From contig NZ_JAUSCG010000186.1 in NCBI RefSeq assembly GCF_030651615.1, positions 1-6,140 of the forward strand: a stretch of DNA of 6,140 nucleotides, read 5' to 3'. Below, piece after piece: positions 1 through 6,140 of the stretch; within the stretch, counting starts at the first letter, position 1; the number at the start of each line of letters is the position of its first letter. Below the pieces are notes generated by a model. It ran no database searches and had not been told where the DNA came from. It saw nothing but the letters and a program-made list of their open reading frames with translations. This DNA is from Methanocalculus sp. (GTDB lineage Archaea > Halobacteriota > Methanomicrobia > Methanomicrobiales > Methanocorpusculaceae). The translations under genes and the position numbers were made by a program.

Positions 1-195
1 AGAGAGTGTTTCACCCTCCTCTGCCGGTGACCTGAGCATGGAGAGATCGGTTCTTCTTCCTGCAAGGTATTCTGTGATCAACGGGTGAAGAGAGTCTGCT
101 CCATCCAGTCTCCCAAACCAGACGCGGTGGATGCAATTCTCATCCCAGGCTGCCGAAACCGGCCTGAGCCCGAATCTTCCGGTTCCCTCTCTCAT
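1..195 (-). CDS. ogt: Probable methylated-DNA-[protein]-cysteine S-methyltransferase, N-terminal part (gene cut by window edge)
   Basis: This reading frame starts at an ATG at 195-193 and stays open for 65 codons to the left edge. The start overlaps the helicase stop as ATGA, and no Shine-Dalgarno sequence is visible, so translation is probably coupled to helicase termination. The visible protein begins MREGTGRFGLRPVSAAWDEN and later contains HPLITEYLAGRRTDLSMLRS. A 'FGL..V...W......V.F.R' strand pattern followed by 'YLAGR..DLS.L.SPA' resembles, from memory, the poorly conserved N-terminal domain of methanogen O6-alkylguanine-DNA alkyltransferases. Such enzymes repair O6-methylguanine by moving the alkyl group to a cysteine in a PCHR motif. 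That catalytic domain lies outside the window, so the identification rests on weak N-terminal similarity and on the DNA-repair neighbour. The existence of the gene is more certain than its name. Confidence 0.62.
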   Translation of the reverse strand, partial: MREGTGRFGLRPVSAAWDENCIHRVWFGRLDGADSLHPLITEYLAGRRTDLSMLRSPAEEGETLS

Positions 196-2225
196 TGCCA
201 TCTGGAGATCACGTCTTTCGCAGTATCTGAGGTGATCGCCTTCATCTCTTCCTGCATCCATGGCGGGAGACCTCCTTTCACCTCTGGTTCAAGGAAACGG
301 CTGTCACCGAGGATGAGCATCCCGCGATCGTCAGGGGTCCTGAGCACACGGCCGAGTGCCTGGGCGGCCTTATTGATTGCCGGAAGAGTGTAGGCGATGA
401 ACTCACCGTCAGGCCCGAACTTTCGTTTGAAATACTGGATGCTCATTGCCCTGACCTGGGTATAGGGGGCAAGAGGCAGTCCGACAACCATCGCACCCGA
501 GAGGAGTTCCCCCCGATAGTCAAGCCCCTCACTCCACTTGCCGCCACAGACGGCAAAGAGGATACCTGACTTCTTCAGTCCCGGGAGTGAGAGGAACTCT
601 GTGAGCTGTTCGGTAGCCTCGCGGGCATCACGCGGTTCTATGAATATCTTCTTCTTTTTTATACCGCATCTGCTGGCATAATCACTCATGATCTGGTATG
701 AGGGGAAGTAAACCGCAAGATTTCCCGGGAGTGTTCCAAATGCGTTGATCGTCAGGGCTGTCCGCTCAATATTTCCTTTATCCTGTCTCATCCGGAAAGC
801 GGTGGTGATATCTTTTGAGACGAGGAGGAGACGGTTCTTCTTTGGAAAGGCATTTGGGATCGAAAGCGTGGCAACTGGTGCATCTTCAAAGTAGTACTTC
901 CTGAAACTCTCAATTGGAGAAAGGGTCCCGCTGATGAGGAAGGTGGCATGATGTGCCCCGGCAATATCCCGAAGTTTGCCTGCGGGATCGATGTTTCTGA
1001 CCTCAAGGATCACCGATTCGTCATCTTTGCGAAAGACGGTTAAATATGCCTGATCTGTTGCGGAGCAGTGGATACGATAGAGAAATTCGCATAGCCGTTC
1101 GATGGCGGTCTCACGGAACTCTCCGCTCTGCAGGCTCTTCTCCCGGACAACATCGCTTATTGAGATGACATCCTCAACAATTGCAGCCATTGAGGGGTAC
1201 AGAGAACCTTTGGTTAAGATCCGATCGAAGATTGCCGGATCGAACCAGTCCTCAATCTCAGTTGAGCGCCTGAGTCCGTCCATGAAGTCACGAATCCGTG
1301 GGAGGACGTGCTGGACCGCTTCTGCCCCCTTTACCTTCGCCTTTAATGAGGAGAGTTCATGGTATGCCTGCTGGATATCCCGCTCTTCTAATGAGACGCT
1401 CTGAATTCCCTGCACCACATCTCCGACATTATGGCCTTCATCAACGAGGAGGATAACATCCTGGGGCTCAACATTCAGAGAGATGAGGAGCTGCTCTCTG
1501 ATCTCGTCGTTGAAGAGGTGATGGTAGTTGACGATGACAACATCGGCATGCCGGGCTGAGGTCACCATCAGGTCATAGGGGCAGAGGCCGCCTGCATACG
1601 TGTGGAGAGATTCCGGGTTGACCACGCTGAGGGTTGCCCTCTCGGCTTTTGACCGGATCTCCTGGGATGGTACGAGTTTGAGCCCTTCATCCCCTTCAAG
1701 GAAGACCCGGCTCTTCACGAAGTACGGGCAGATGAGGGGGTGGTCGCGGTCCTGTTTCTTTATCTGCCTGATGATCTCGGGATCTTTTGCCGGGACGAGC
1801 GATCCTTTCATCGCCCGCTCACGCATGAGTGCACTCGTGAAGTTCTTCACCCCCTCACACCGGCGGTAGACATCACCCACTCCCCCAAGAGGACACATAC
1901 TCCCTTTTCCGATGAGGTATGTGAACTTCAGACCAGGTTTCTTCCTCCGGATCATATCGAGCTCACGGATGAAGGTGTTCAGCTGACTGATCGTCCGGAC
2001 CGCAACGAGGATAGTCCTCCCGTTAGATTCGGCCAGAAGCGCTGATACGATGCTCGACTTCCCGCTACCTGTTGGTGCATCGATCATAAGAATGCCACCA
2101 TTTCGAGCGGTCTTTGCTGCGGCGTTCAGCATATCCTCCTGGTGTGGGCGGAATGTGGTGTATGGGAACCAACTGGTGATATCTGTCATGTGAGGTACTC
2201 GATCCGGAAAATTCCTTTTATTCAT
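192..2225 (-). CDS. XPD/Rad3-family ATP-dependent DNA helicase with Fe-S domain (SF2, DEAD_2 type)
   Basis: Superfamily 2, 5'-3' type DNA helicase of about 677 residues, typical length for archaeal XPD/DinG-like proteins. Visible motifs in order: Q-motif-like FRPHQEDML near 25-33, Walker A APTGSGKS at 50-57, candidate Fe-S cysteines C111, C123, C166 and C215, motif II DEGH at 262-265 (DEAH in most relatives), motif III-like ISGTLSPIESF at 431-441, motif V GGKWSEGLDYRGE at 561-573, and motif VI QALGRVLRTPDDRG at 622-635 with its arginine fingers. Family members unwind DNA in nucleotide excision repair or related repair, using a 4Fe-4S wedge domain; this role is inferred here. The start is uncertain. 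ATG at 2225 lies about 33 bases from a TATA-like box, while ATG at 2189 (residue 13, MTDITSWFPY) sits where family homology begins. Neither has a good ribosome-binding site. The stop overlaps the next gene, a probable alkyltransferase, by ATGA. Confidence 0.93.
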   Translation of the reverse strand: MNKRNFPDRVPHMTDITSWFPYTTFRPHQEDMLNAAAKTARNGGILMIDAPTGSGKSSIVSALLAESNGRTILVAVRTISQLNTFIRELDMIRRKKPGLKFTYLIGKGSMCPLGGVGDVYRRCEGVKNFTSALMRERAMKGSLVPAKDPEIIRQIKKQDRDHPLICPYFVKSRVFLEGDEGLKLVPSQEIRSKAERATLSVVNPESLHTYAGGLCPYDLMVTSARHADVVIVNYHHLFNDEIREQLLISLNVEPQDVILLVDEGHNVGDVVQGIQSVSLEERDIQQAYHELSSLKAKVKGAEAVQHVLPRIRDFMDGLRRSTEIEDWFDPAIFDRILTKGSLYPSMAAIVEDVISISDVVREKSLQSGEFRETAIERLCEFLYRIHCSATDQAYLTVFRKDDESVILEVRNIDPAGKLRDIAGAHHATFLISGTLSPIESFRKYYFEDAPVATLSIPNAFPKKNRLLLVSKDITTAFRMRQDKGNIERTALTINAFGTLPGNLAVYFPSYQIMSDYASRCGIKKKKIFIEPRDAREATEQLTEFLSLPGLKKSGILFAVCGGKWSEGLDYRGELLSGAMVVGLPLAPYTQVRAMSIQYFKRKFGPDGEFIAYTLPAINKAAQALGRVLRTPDDRGMLILGDSRFLEPEVKGGLPPWMQEEMKAITSDTAKDVISRWQ

Positions 2226-2347
2226 GTGTTCATCTGATGATTATGTGGTGATCTATTTTTATTCAGAGATCCTGTTCTGATGGTATGCTCTGTGACCACT
2301 GATCCCCTTGAGCTGGTTTCAGGGATGGACCGGAATGAACCTCTCTC
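2226..2347. other. Intergenic region between kinase and helicase genes
   Basis: This 122-bp gap separates two genes on the same strand. It holds no open frame longer than about ten codons on the minus strand and no tRNA-like structure. Its contents are an AT-rich box-A-like element near the helicase (2253-2264) and an imperfect inverted repeat, ATCCCCTTGA at 2302-2311 against TCAGGGAT at 2319-2326, with bulges and no T tract after it. The gap is long enough for the helicase to have its own promoter, although read-through from the kinase cannot be excluded. Confidence 0.5.
2253..2264 (-). promoter_or_regulatory. Putative box A (TATA) of the helicase gene
   Basis: On the minus strand this reads GAATAAAAATAG, an AT-rich block in otherwise mixed sequence. 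Its centre lies about 33 bases before the ATG at 2225 and 69 before the alternative ATG at 2189. With the usual archaeal spacing of about 25 bases from TATA centre to transcript start, the transcript would begin near 2233. That gives a leader of about 8 bases to the first ATG or 44 to the second. Inferred from composition and spacing only. Confidence 0.4.
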
Positions 2348-3769
2348 TCACCCCTTCTTCAACCAGAACCTGATTCCTGTTCCAACCGGCAGATCCAACA
2401 CCTCTATCTTCCCCCCATACCTGTGCACCAGCTCCCGGACAATATAGAGTCCAAGCCCGGATCCGCTCTTTGCATTTCCACCATGCCCATGACGGGAGAA
2501 GAGGATCGGTTTCAGTTCAGCAGGAATACCAGGCCCGTTATCTGCTACGGTTGCTTTCACCCATTCCCCCTCTTCATCCAGAGTGATGGTAATCTTCGTT
2601 CCTTCTCCCCCGAACTTGAGGCTGTTTCCGATGAGATTGCTGAAGATCTGCGAGAGGAGGTTATCTGCTATGACAGTTGCTGTAGTCATGCAGCAGGTGA
2701 TCTCAGCACCTGAGATGTACTCGATCTCTTTTCGGATCACTTCATCAATGCGAACCCTTGACAGACGGACGTCAGAAGCTCCAAGCAGGCGAATGGTTCT
2801 GACATTTCTGATGATCTCATCAGACTGCTCAAGCCCTGCCTGCGCCTTTCTGGCATACTCTTGTGATGGAGATTCGCTGAGCATCTCAAGATATCCCTCT
2901 GCTATCATGTTTGCATTTCTGATATCATGCTCCATGATATCGAGCAGGAGGGTGTTCTCTTCCATGAGGCATTCATACTTCTGTTGGAGCACTCCCCGTC
3001 TGACTGCACCGCCAACAGATCTCCCGATAGAGGTTAGCACACTCTCTTCAAGTGCTGAGTATGTCCTTGGTTTACTATGTGCACAACAGATCACCCCGAG
3101 CACTTCTTCACGGGAGAGGATCGGGATCACCGCAAGAGAGAAGACTCCAAGCTCACCGGTTGTATGTTCAAGGTCGCAGTACTGCTCCAGAAAGACCGGC
3201 TTCCGGGTTGAGAAGGCGTTTGAGAAGGTAGGGGATGCCAGGTTGAGCTCCAAAAGATCCGGGAAGTAATAGGTGACATACCCGGCGATGGCCTTCTGTT
3301 CAGCCCTTTCCGATCCGTTGCTTCTGATATATATTGCCCCACAATCGACATCGATCAATCGGATCGTTTCCCATAGGCAGGCATGGAGTATGTCATGGCA
3401 GGCAAGTTGTGAGGATGCCGCCTCGACGACGGCATTGAGAATCCTGAGATGATGGTTTACCACCTCAATGGATCGCCGCTCCGGGCAACTGTCCGGATGT
3501 GAGAGAATATACCAGAGATCACCACCATCAGCAGGGGAGATCGTCACCGACCAACCCAAATCAGCTGAAAAGACCGCGGGATGGCCAGTTCCTATGACTT
3601 CAAGGCCGAATCTGATCAGTTCATCAGCAGCTCCGGCGAAGAGGGGGATGTCGCCGAGCATACGACTATTCGAAACTACTGGTGCATCGCCGATATCACC
3701 CTCGAAAGAGACGATGCTTCCGTCCGGTCTTACTTTGATAATTCCGATCGGATGGCGTACACTATTCAT
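2348..3769 (-). CDS. Soluble sensor histidine kinase with PAS-like and GAF domains
   Basis: A 473-residue protein with no transmembrane helix or signal peptide, so probably cytoplasmic. Residues 1-95 form a PAS-like region of low certainty (GIIKVRPDGSIVSFEG near 9-24). Residues about 105-258 fit a GAF domain (DCGAIYIRS, LAVIPILSREEVLGVICCA). A dimerisation helix follows with H-box MEHDIRNANMIAEGYLEML at 279-297, predicted phospho-acceptor H281. The HATPase_c domain shows the N-box IFSNLIGNSLKFGG at 375-388, G1 VADNGPGIP at 408-416 and G2 GSGLGLYIV at 436-444. D282 and N285 match the kinase-base and phosphatase positions of HisKA proteins, so it may be bifunctional. AGGTGA lies three bases before the ATG and supports this start. 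No response regulator is in the window, so its partner and signal are unknown. Ten or so cysteines, including CC pairs at 228-229 and 359-360, are scattered through it. Confidence 0.92.
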   Translation of the reverse strand: MNSVRHPIGIIKVRPDGSIVSFEGDIGDAPVVSNSRMLGDIPLFAGAADELIRFGLEVIGTGHPAVFSADLGWSVTISPADGGDLWYILSHPDSCPERRSIEVVNHHLRILNAVVEAASSQLACHDILHACLWETIRLIDVDCGAIYIRSNGSERAEQKAIAGYVTYYFPDLLELNLASPTFSNAFSTRKPVFLEQYCDLEHTTGELGVFSLAVIPILSREEVLGVICCAHSKPRTYSALEESVLTSIGRSVGGAVRRGVLQQKYECLMEENTLLLDIMEHDIRNANMIAEGYLEMLSESPSQEYARKAQAGLEQSDEIIRNVRTIRLLGASDVRLSRVRIDEVIRKEIEYISGAEITCCMTTATVIADNLLSQIFSNLIGNSLKFGGEGTKITITLDEEGEWVKATVADNGPGIPAELKPILFSRHGHGGNAKSGSGLGLYIVRELVHRYGGKIEVLDLPVGTGIRFWLKKG

Positions 3770-3772
3770 TAT

Positions 3773-3778
3773 TCACCT
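3773..3778 (-). promoter_or_regulatory. Ribosome-binding site of the histidine kinase gene
   Basis: The minus strand reads AGGTGAATAATG, placing AGGTGA three bases before the start codon. It is complementary to the CACCU core of the archaeal 16S rRNA 3' end. It is the clearest Shine-Dalgarno sequence seen in the window; the purB and NTF2-like starts lack one. Confidence 0.6.
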
Positions 3779-3824
3779 ATATGCGTACAGTAAGAAAACT
3801 CTTCTCACACATCTCTGATGGATC

Positions 3825-3834
3825 GGTTTAATCC
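3825..3834. promoter_or_regulatory. TATA-like element, possibly shared by purB and the divergent kinase gene
   Basis: GGTTTAATCC reads almost the same on the other strand (GGATTAAACC). Its centre lies about 28 bases before the purB ATG, the spacing expected for a leaderless archaeal transcript. In the other direction it is about 60 bases before the kinase ATG, giving a leader of roughly 35 bases that would include the AGGTGA site. A separate minus-strand box for the kinase is possible, since the rest of the 88-bp gap is also moderately AT-rich. Function is inferred from position. Confidence 0.45.
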
Positions 3835-3857
3835 AACAAAAACCCATACATATCTCT

Positions 3858-5198
3858 ATGGCGATCCATCCGATAGACTTCCGGTACGGCACAGCCGAGA
3901 TGCGGCGTATCTGGAGTGAAGAGGCACGGTTCAACGCGATCATACGTTCTGAAGTGGCACTTGCCGCCGCAGAAGCTGAGATCGGGCTTATTCCACCTGA
4001 AGCAGCAGACGCGATCGCAGCCGCTGCACCGAAGGCATCACTCCGTCGTGCAAACGAGATCGAGGCCGAAATTAATCATGATATGATGGCAGTTGTCAAG
4101 AGCCTCGCAGAGGTTTCAGGACCTGCCGGCCGCTGGGTTCACTATGGTGCGACCTCAAATGATATTCTGGATACTGCAACCGCGCTTCAGCTGAAGGATG
4201 CACTCACCTGCATTGAGGAGAAACTGAAGATACTCCTTCGTATCCTCATTGACCGGAGTACAGCTACAAAGACACTCGTCTGTGCGGGAAGAACACACGG
4301 ACAGATCGGTGTTCCCACAACCTATGGACTGCGGTTTGCCATATGGGCAAGTGAGGTCGGACGCCACATTACCCGTCTTCGTGAGATCCGCCCACGTGTA
4401 GTCGTCGGTCAGCTTACCGGCGCCGTCGGAACACAGGCAGCCTTTGGTGACGATGGGATGGAGGTACAGGCCGCAATGATGCGCCAGCTCGGCATAGGCT
4501 CAGTAGATGTCTCAAATCAGGTGATTGCACGTGATCGGCATGCAGAGTACTTCTTCCTTCTCGCAAATATTGCTACAACCTTAGACAAGATCGGAATTGA
4601 GATTCGTACGCTTCAGCGAACAGAGATCGCTGAGGTTGAGGAGGCATTTGCAAAGAAACAGGTCGGTTCAAGCACGATGCCCCATAAGAGAAATCCGATC
4701 AAAAGTGAGCAGGTAGGAGGGCTTGCACGAATTATCCGCTCCGCAGTCGAGCCCGCCCTCTTAAACAACACCCTCTGGGATGAGCGGGATCTCACCAACT
4801 CATCCTGTGAGAGGGTGATCTTTCCGGAAGCAACGATCCTCTGCGATCACTGCCTGAAGGTGATGGCACAGGCGCTTGAAGGGCTGATCATCAAGGAAGA
4901 GAACATTAAAAAGAATCTTGATATCCTGCATGGGATCAACCTTGCCGAGTCGGTGATGATTGAACTGACAAGGCGGGGAATGGATCGGCAGACAGCCCAC
5001 GAAGTGATCAGGGCAAACAGCATGCAGGCACTTGATGAGAAGAGGTCGCTTGCAGAGATCCTCTCCACCGTCCCGGAGGTGACTGCCCTCATCTCTCCGG
5101 CTGAGATTGAAGACGCCCTTCTGCCTGAACGGTATGTCGGCACATCGGTTCAGCAGGTAGAGCGGGTTATAAAGAAACTCGCCCCACTGACCTCATAA
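3858..5198 (+). CDS. purB: Adenylosuccinate lyase
   Basis: A 446-residue fumarase/aspartase-superfamily lyase, within the usual 430-480 range. It catalyses two steps of purine synthesis, SAICAR to AICAR plus fumarate and adenylosuccinate to AMP plus fumarate, as a cytoplasmic homotetramer. Visible conserved regions are NHDMMAV at 73-79, HYGATSNDILDTA at 95-107, GRTHGQIGVPTTYG at 144-157 with the general acid H147, and the flexible signature loop GSSTMPHKRNP at 270-280, which carries the catalytic serine. DLTNSSCERVIFPE at 311-324 follows. The C-terminal ALLPERYVGTS matches the family's helical cap. The ATG at 3858 is chosen because MAIHPIDFRYGT is the normal family N-terminus. No ribosome-binding site precedes it, consistent with a leaderless transcript. 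It is transcribed away from the kinase gene and converges with the next gene with no gap between stops. No other purine gene is visible nearby. Confidence 0.97.
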   Translation: MAIHPIDFRYGTAEMRRIWSEEARFNAIIRSEVALAAAEAEIGLIPPEAADAIAAAAPKASLRRANEIEAEINHDMMAVVKSLAEVSGPAGRWVHYGATSNDILDTATALQLKDALTCIEEKLKILLRILIDRSTATKTLVCAGRTHGQIGVPTTYGLRFAIWASEVGRHITRLREIRPRVVVGQLTGAVGTQAAFGDDGMEVQAAMMRQLGIGSVDVSNQVIARDRHAEYFFLLANIATTLDKIGIEIRTLQRTEIAEVEEAFAKKQVGSSTMPHKRNPIKSEQVGGLARIIRSAVEPALLNNTLWDERDLTNSSCERVIFPEATILCDHCLKVMAQALEGLIIKEENIKKNLDILHGINLAESVMIELTRRGMDRQTAHEVIRANSMQALDEKRSLAEILSTVPEVTALISPAEIEDALLPERYVGTSVQQVERVIKKLAPLTS

Positions 5199-5201
5199 TT
5201 A
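5196..5201. other. Palindromic TAATTA containing both convergent stop codons
   Basis: Positions 5196-5198 are the TAA stop of purB, and 5199-5201 read on the minus strand are the TAA stop of the NTF2-like gene. There is no base between the two genes and no separate terminator, so the 3' ends of both transcripts must lie within the opposite gene's coding sequence. Confidence 0.9.
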
Positions 5202-5609
5202 ATCAGAATATGACCGACCGCCAGCCTGATCGTGCGCTGGCACAGAGATATGCATCTGTACGATCTCCCAGCGGTGGCCGGTCCCACGCAAAACCATGGT
5301 ACACCGGCAGGGGATGATTGTACCATCGGCTGTGAAGGTGAGATCCCCCATCACCCAGCAGATCGTCCCCTCAGCTCGAATGATACAGGTATCCATACTG
5401 ATTGCAAGTTCATTTACCTGCGTAAAATCCCGGAGGAGCTGTTCTTTCAGTTCATCCCTGTTCCGAATAATCTCATCTTTTCCGGTTCCAATACCCATGC
5501 AATCTTCTGAGAAGAGCGAAAGGATGGTATCGAGATCCTTCTTCCCATAGAGTGAGAGATAGCGGTCAAGCAGCTCCCGGATCTGTTCTTCAGTCTGTTT
5601 ACTGAGCAT
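5199..5609 (-). CDS. NTF2-like / SnoaL-like domain protein of unknown function
   Basis: A 136-residue protein with the size and pattern of a single-domain NTF2-like fold (SnoaL_3 or DUF4440 type). It opens with an amphipathic helix (EEQIRELLDRYLSLYGKKDL, about 7-26), followed by the helix-turn 'DTILSLFSEDCMGIGTGKDE'. The C-terminal half alternates beta strands and ends with CTMVLRGTGHRWEIVQMHIS (about 103-122), a hallmark of the family's last two strands. Such domains form a cone-shaped pocket that may bind small ligands or serve as an enzyme site, but the fold does not predict a substrate and no catalytic residues can be assigned. C37, C75, C84, C101 and C103 are present. There is no signal peptide or membrane helix. 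The start has no ribosome-binding site; a T-rich box about 27 bases upstream suggests a leaderless transcript. It lies 60 bp downstream of the ABC permease gene on the same strand, with a probable terminator between them. Confidence 0.82.
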   Translation of the reverse strand: MLSKQTEEQIRELLDRYLSLYGKKDLDTILSLFSEDCMGIGTGKDEIIRNRDELKEQLLRDFTQVNELAISMDTCIIRAEGTICWVMGDLTFTADGTIIPCRCTMVLRGTGHRWEIVQMHISVPAHDQAGGRSYSD

Positions 5610-5633
5610 AGCTTGGATACTTGTTCTGTCAGG

Positions 5634-5642
5634 TTAAAAAAA
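5634..5642 (-). promoter_or_regulatory. Possible box A of the NTF2-like gene
   Basis: Read on the minus strand this is TTTTTTTAA followed by CC. The TTTAA part is centred about 27 bases before the ATG at 5609, which fits a leaderless archaeal transcript. The same T tract is also the probable terminator of the upstream permease gene, so one short element may do both jobs. Inferred from spacing; an alternative AT-rich box, AACATATC, lies a few bases further upstream. Confidence 0.35.
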
Positions 5643-5669
5643 GATATGTTTTTCCGGATGAACCGGGCC
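5636..5669 (-). terminator. Probable terminator after the ABC permease gene
   Basis: Beginning directly after the permease TAA, the minus strand shows a small stem CCGG-TTCAT-CCGG and ends in a run of seven T residues at 5642-5636, about 28 bases past the stop. Archaeal RNA polymerase terminates at oligo-T tracts, often without a strong hairpin. The stem is short and about a dozen bases from the T run, so the T tract is the main evidence. Confidence 0.55.
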
Positions 5670-6140
5670 TTAATCGTTTGAGAGTGCATCGATTGGATTC
5701 ATCTGTGCTGCCCGGTGGGCCGGGTAGACCCCTGCTGCAATGCAGATGACGGTTCCGATAATCATACCATAGGTAACAGTAAAAACGGTATTGAATGTCA
5801 GGAGATAGCTGATATCCTGCATGATGAGAAGGATGAGGAGCCCGCCACCGATAAGGCTCATCAACCCGCCACAGACTGATCCGATCAGACCGAGGATCGC
5901 CGCTTCATACAGAAACATCTTGCTGATATCACCTTTCTGAGTTCCTATGCTCCTCAGAATCCCGATCTCTTTGATCCGTTCGTTCACCGAGATGAGCATC
6001 ACATTTAAGATGCTCACCGCCGCCACGACAAGAGAGATCCCGCCTATCGCCATGACAAAGAGGGATATCTGACCGATTGCATCCTGAATGGATGAGATCA
6101 TCGATCTGAAATCCATGATATTGACAACATCCTCCCGCCT
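5670..6140 (-). CDS. ABC transporter permease, MacB/FtsX family, C-terminal part (cut by window edge)
   Basis: The frame is open to the right edge and gives 156 visible residues ending at a TAA stop; the methionine at 6116 is internal, because eight in-frame codons (RREDVVNI) precede it. The visible part is a typical FtsX-like permease domain. It has TM1 at about 25-50 (ISLFVMAIGGISLVVAAVSI), the cytoplasmic coupling segment ERIKEIGILRSIGT at about 54-67, TM2 at about 77-107, TM3 at about 120-139, and the closing motif YPAHRAAQMNPIDALSND. The missing N-terminus would hold the first membrane helix and the MacB-like extracytoplasmic domain. Such permeases pair with a LolD/MacB-type ATPase and act in lipoprotein or peptide export or in mechanotransmission across the membrane. 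The ATPase is expected nearby but lies outside the window, and the substrate cannot be inferred. Confidence 0.92.
   Translation of the reverse strand, partial: RREDVVNIMDFRSMISSIQDAIGQISLFVMAIGGISLVVAAVSILNVMLISVNERIKEIGILRSIGTQKGDISKMFLYEAAILGLIGSVCGGLMSLIGGGLLILLIMQDISYLLTFNTVFTVTYGMIIGTVICIAAGVYPAHRAAQMNPIDALSND

Noticed and set aside
85..393. A 102-codon plus-strand open frame across the helicase 3' end
   Set aside because: It is antisense to both the helicase and the probable alkyltransferase gene, and its composition shows no domain.
2300..2328. Imperfect hairpin between the kinase and helicase genes
   Set aside because: The stem needs bulges and has no T tract after it on either strand, so it is not supported as a terminator or structured RNA.
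186..2350. TGA followed by GAGAGAG at both the kinase stop (2348-2350) and the helicase stop (192-194)
   Set aside because: The match is only about ten bases of simple GA repeat, and one copy is inside the coding sequence of the next gene. Coincidence is the simplest explanation.
2583..3269. A 228-codon plus-strand open frame antisense to the histidine kinase gene
   Set aside because: It lies wholly inside a well-supported kinase gene, its product is rich in Ser, Arg and Ile without any recognisable motif, and no promoter or ribosome-binding site precedes it. It is a by-product of the kinase codon usage.
1..6140. Search by eye for CRISPR repeats, insertion-sequence ends, tRNA genes and attachment sites
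   Set aside because: No regularly spaced direct repeats, terminal inverted repeats with a transposase, or cloverleaf sequences were found. Almost all of the window is coding.

Overview
The window looks like part of a methanogenic euryarchaeal chromosome, most likely Methanomicrobiales or a close relative. This is inference from several signs: an archaeal-type XPD/Rad3 helicase with Fe-S cysteines, a soluble PAS/GAF-type histidine kinase with the 'HDIRN' H-box common in methanogens, AT-rich box-A-like elements about 27 bases ahead of genes that lack Shine-Dalgarno sequences, moderate GC, and very compact spacing. No mobile element, CRISPR array, tRNA or rRNA was seen.

Layout. On the minus strand, reading right to left from 3769, lie a soluble histidine kinase (3769-2348), an XPD-like Fe-S DNA helicase (2225-192), and the first 65 codons of a gene that runs off the left edge (195-1). 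That last gene overlaps the helicase stop by ATGA and resembles the N-terminus of methanogen methylated-DNA-protein cysteine methyltransferases. Helicase and methyltransferase form a tight DNA-repair pair. The kinase lies 122 bp upstream and may or may not share their transcript.

On the plus strand, adenylosuccinate lyase (purB, 3858-5198) is divergent from the kinase across an 88-bp intergenic region. That region holds one TATA-like element that could serve both directions. purB has no ribosome-binding site and is probably leaderless.

On the minus strand at the right, an NTF2/SnoaL-like small protein (5609-5199) converges on purB so tightly that the palindrome TAATTA contains both stop codons. 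Upstream of it is the C-terminal part of a MacB/FtsX-type ABC transporter permease (6140-5670), cut by the right edge. A T7 tract between them looks like an archaeal terminator for the permease and may also be the box A of the small gene.

The genes are mostly of recognisable families: housekeeping purine synthesis, DNA repair, signalling and transport. I see no convincing new multi-gene system. The points most worth a second look are the edge-cut repair gene coupled to the helicase, the cysteine layout of the helicase, the orphan kinase, and the zero-gap convergent stops.
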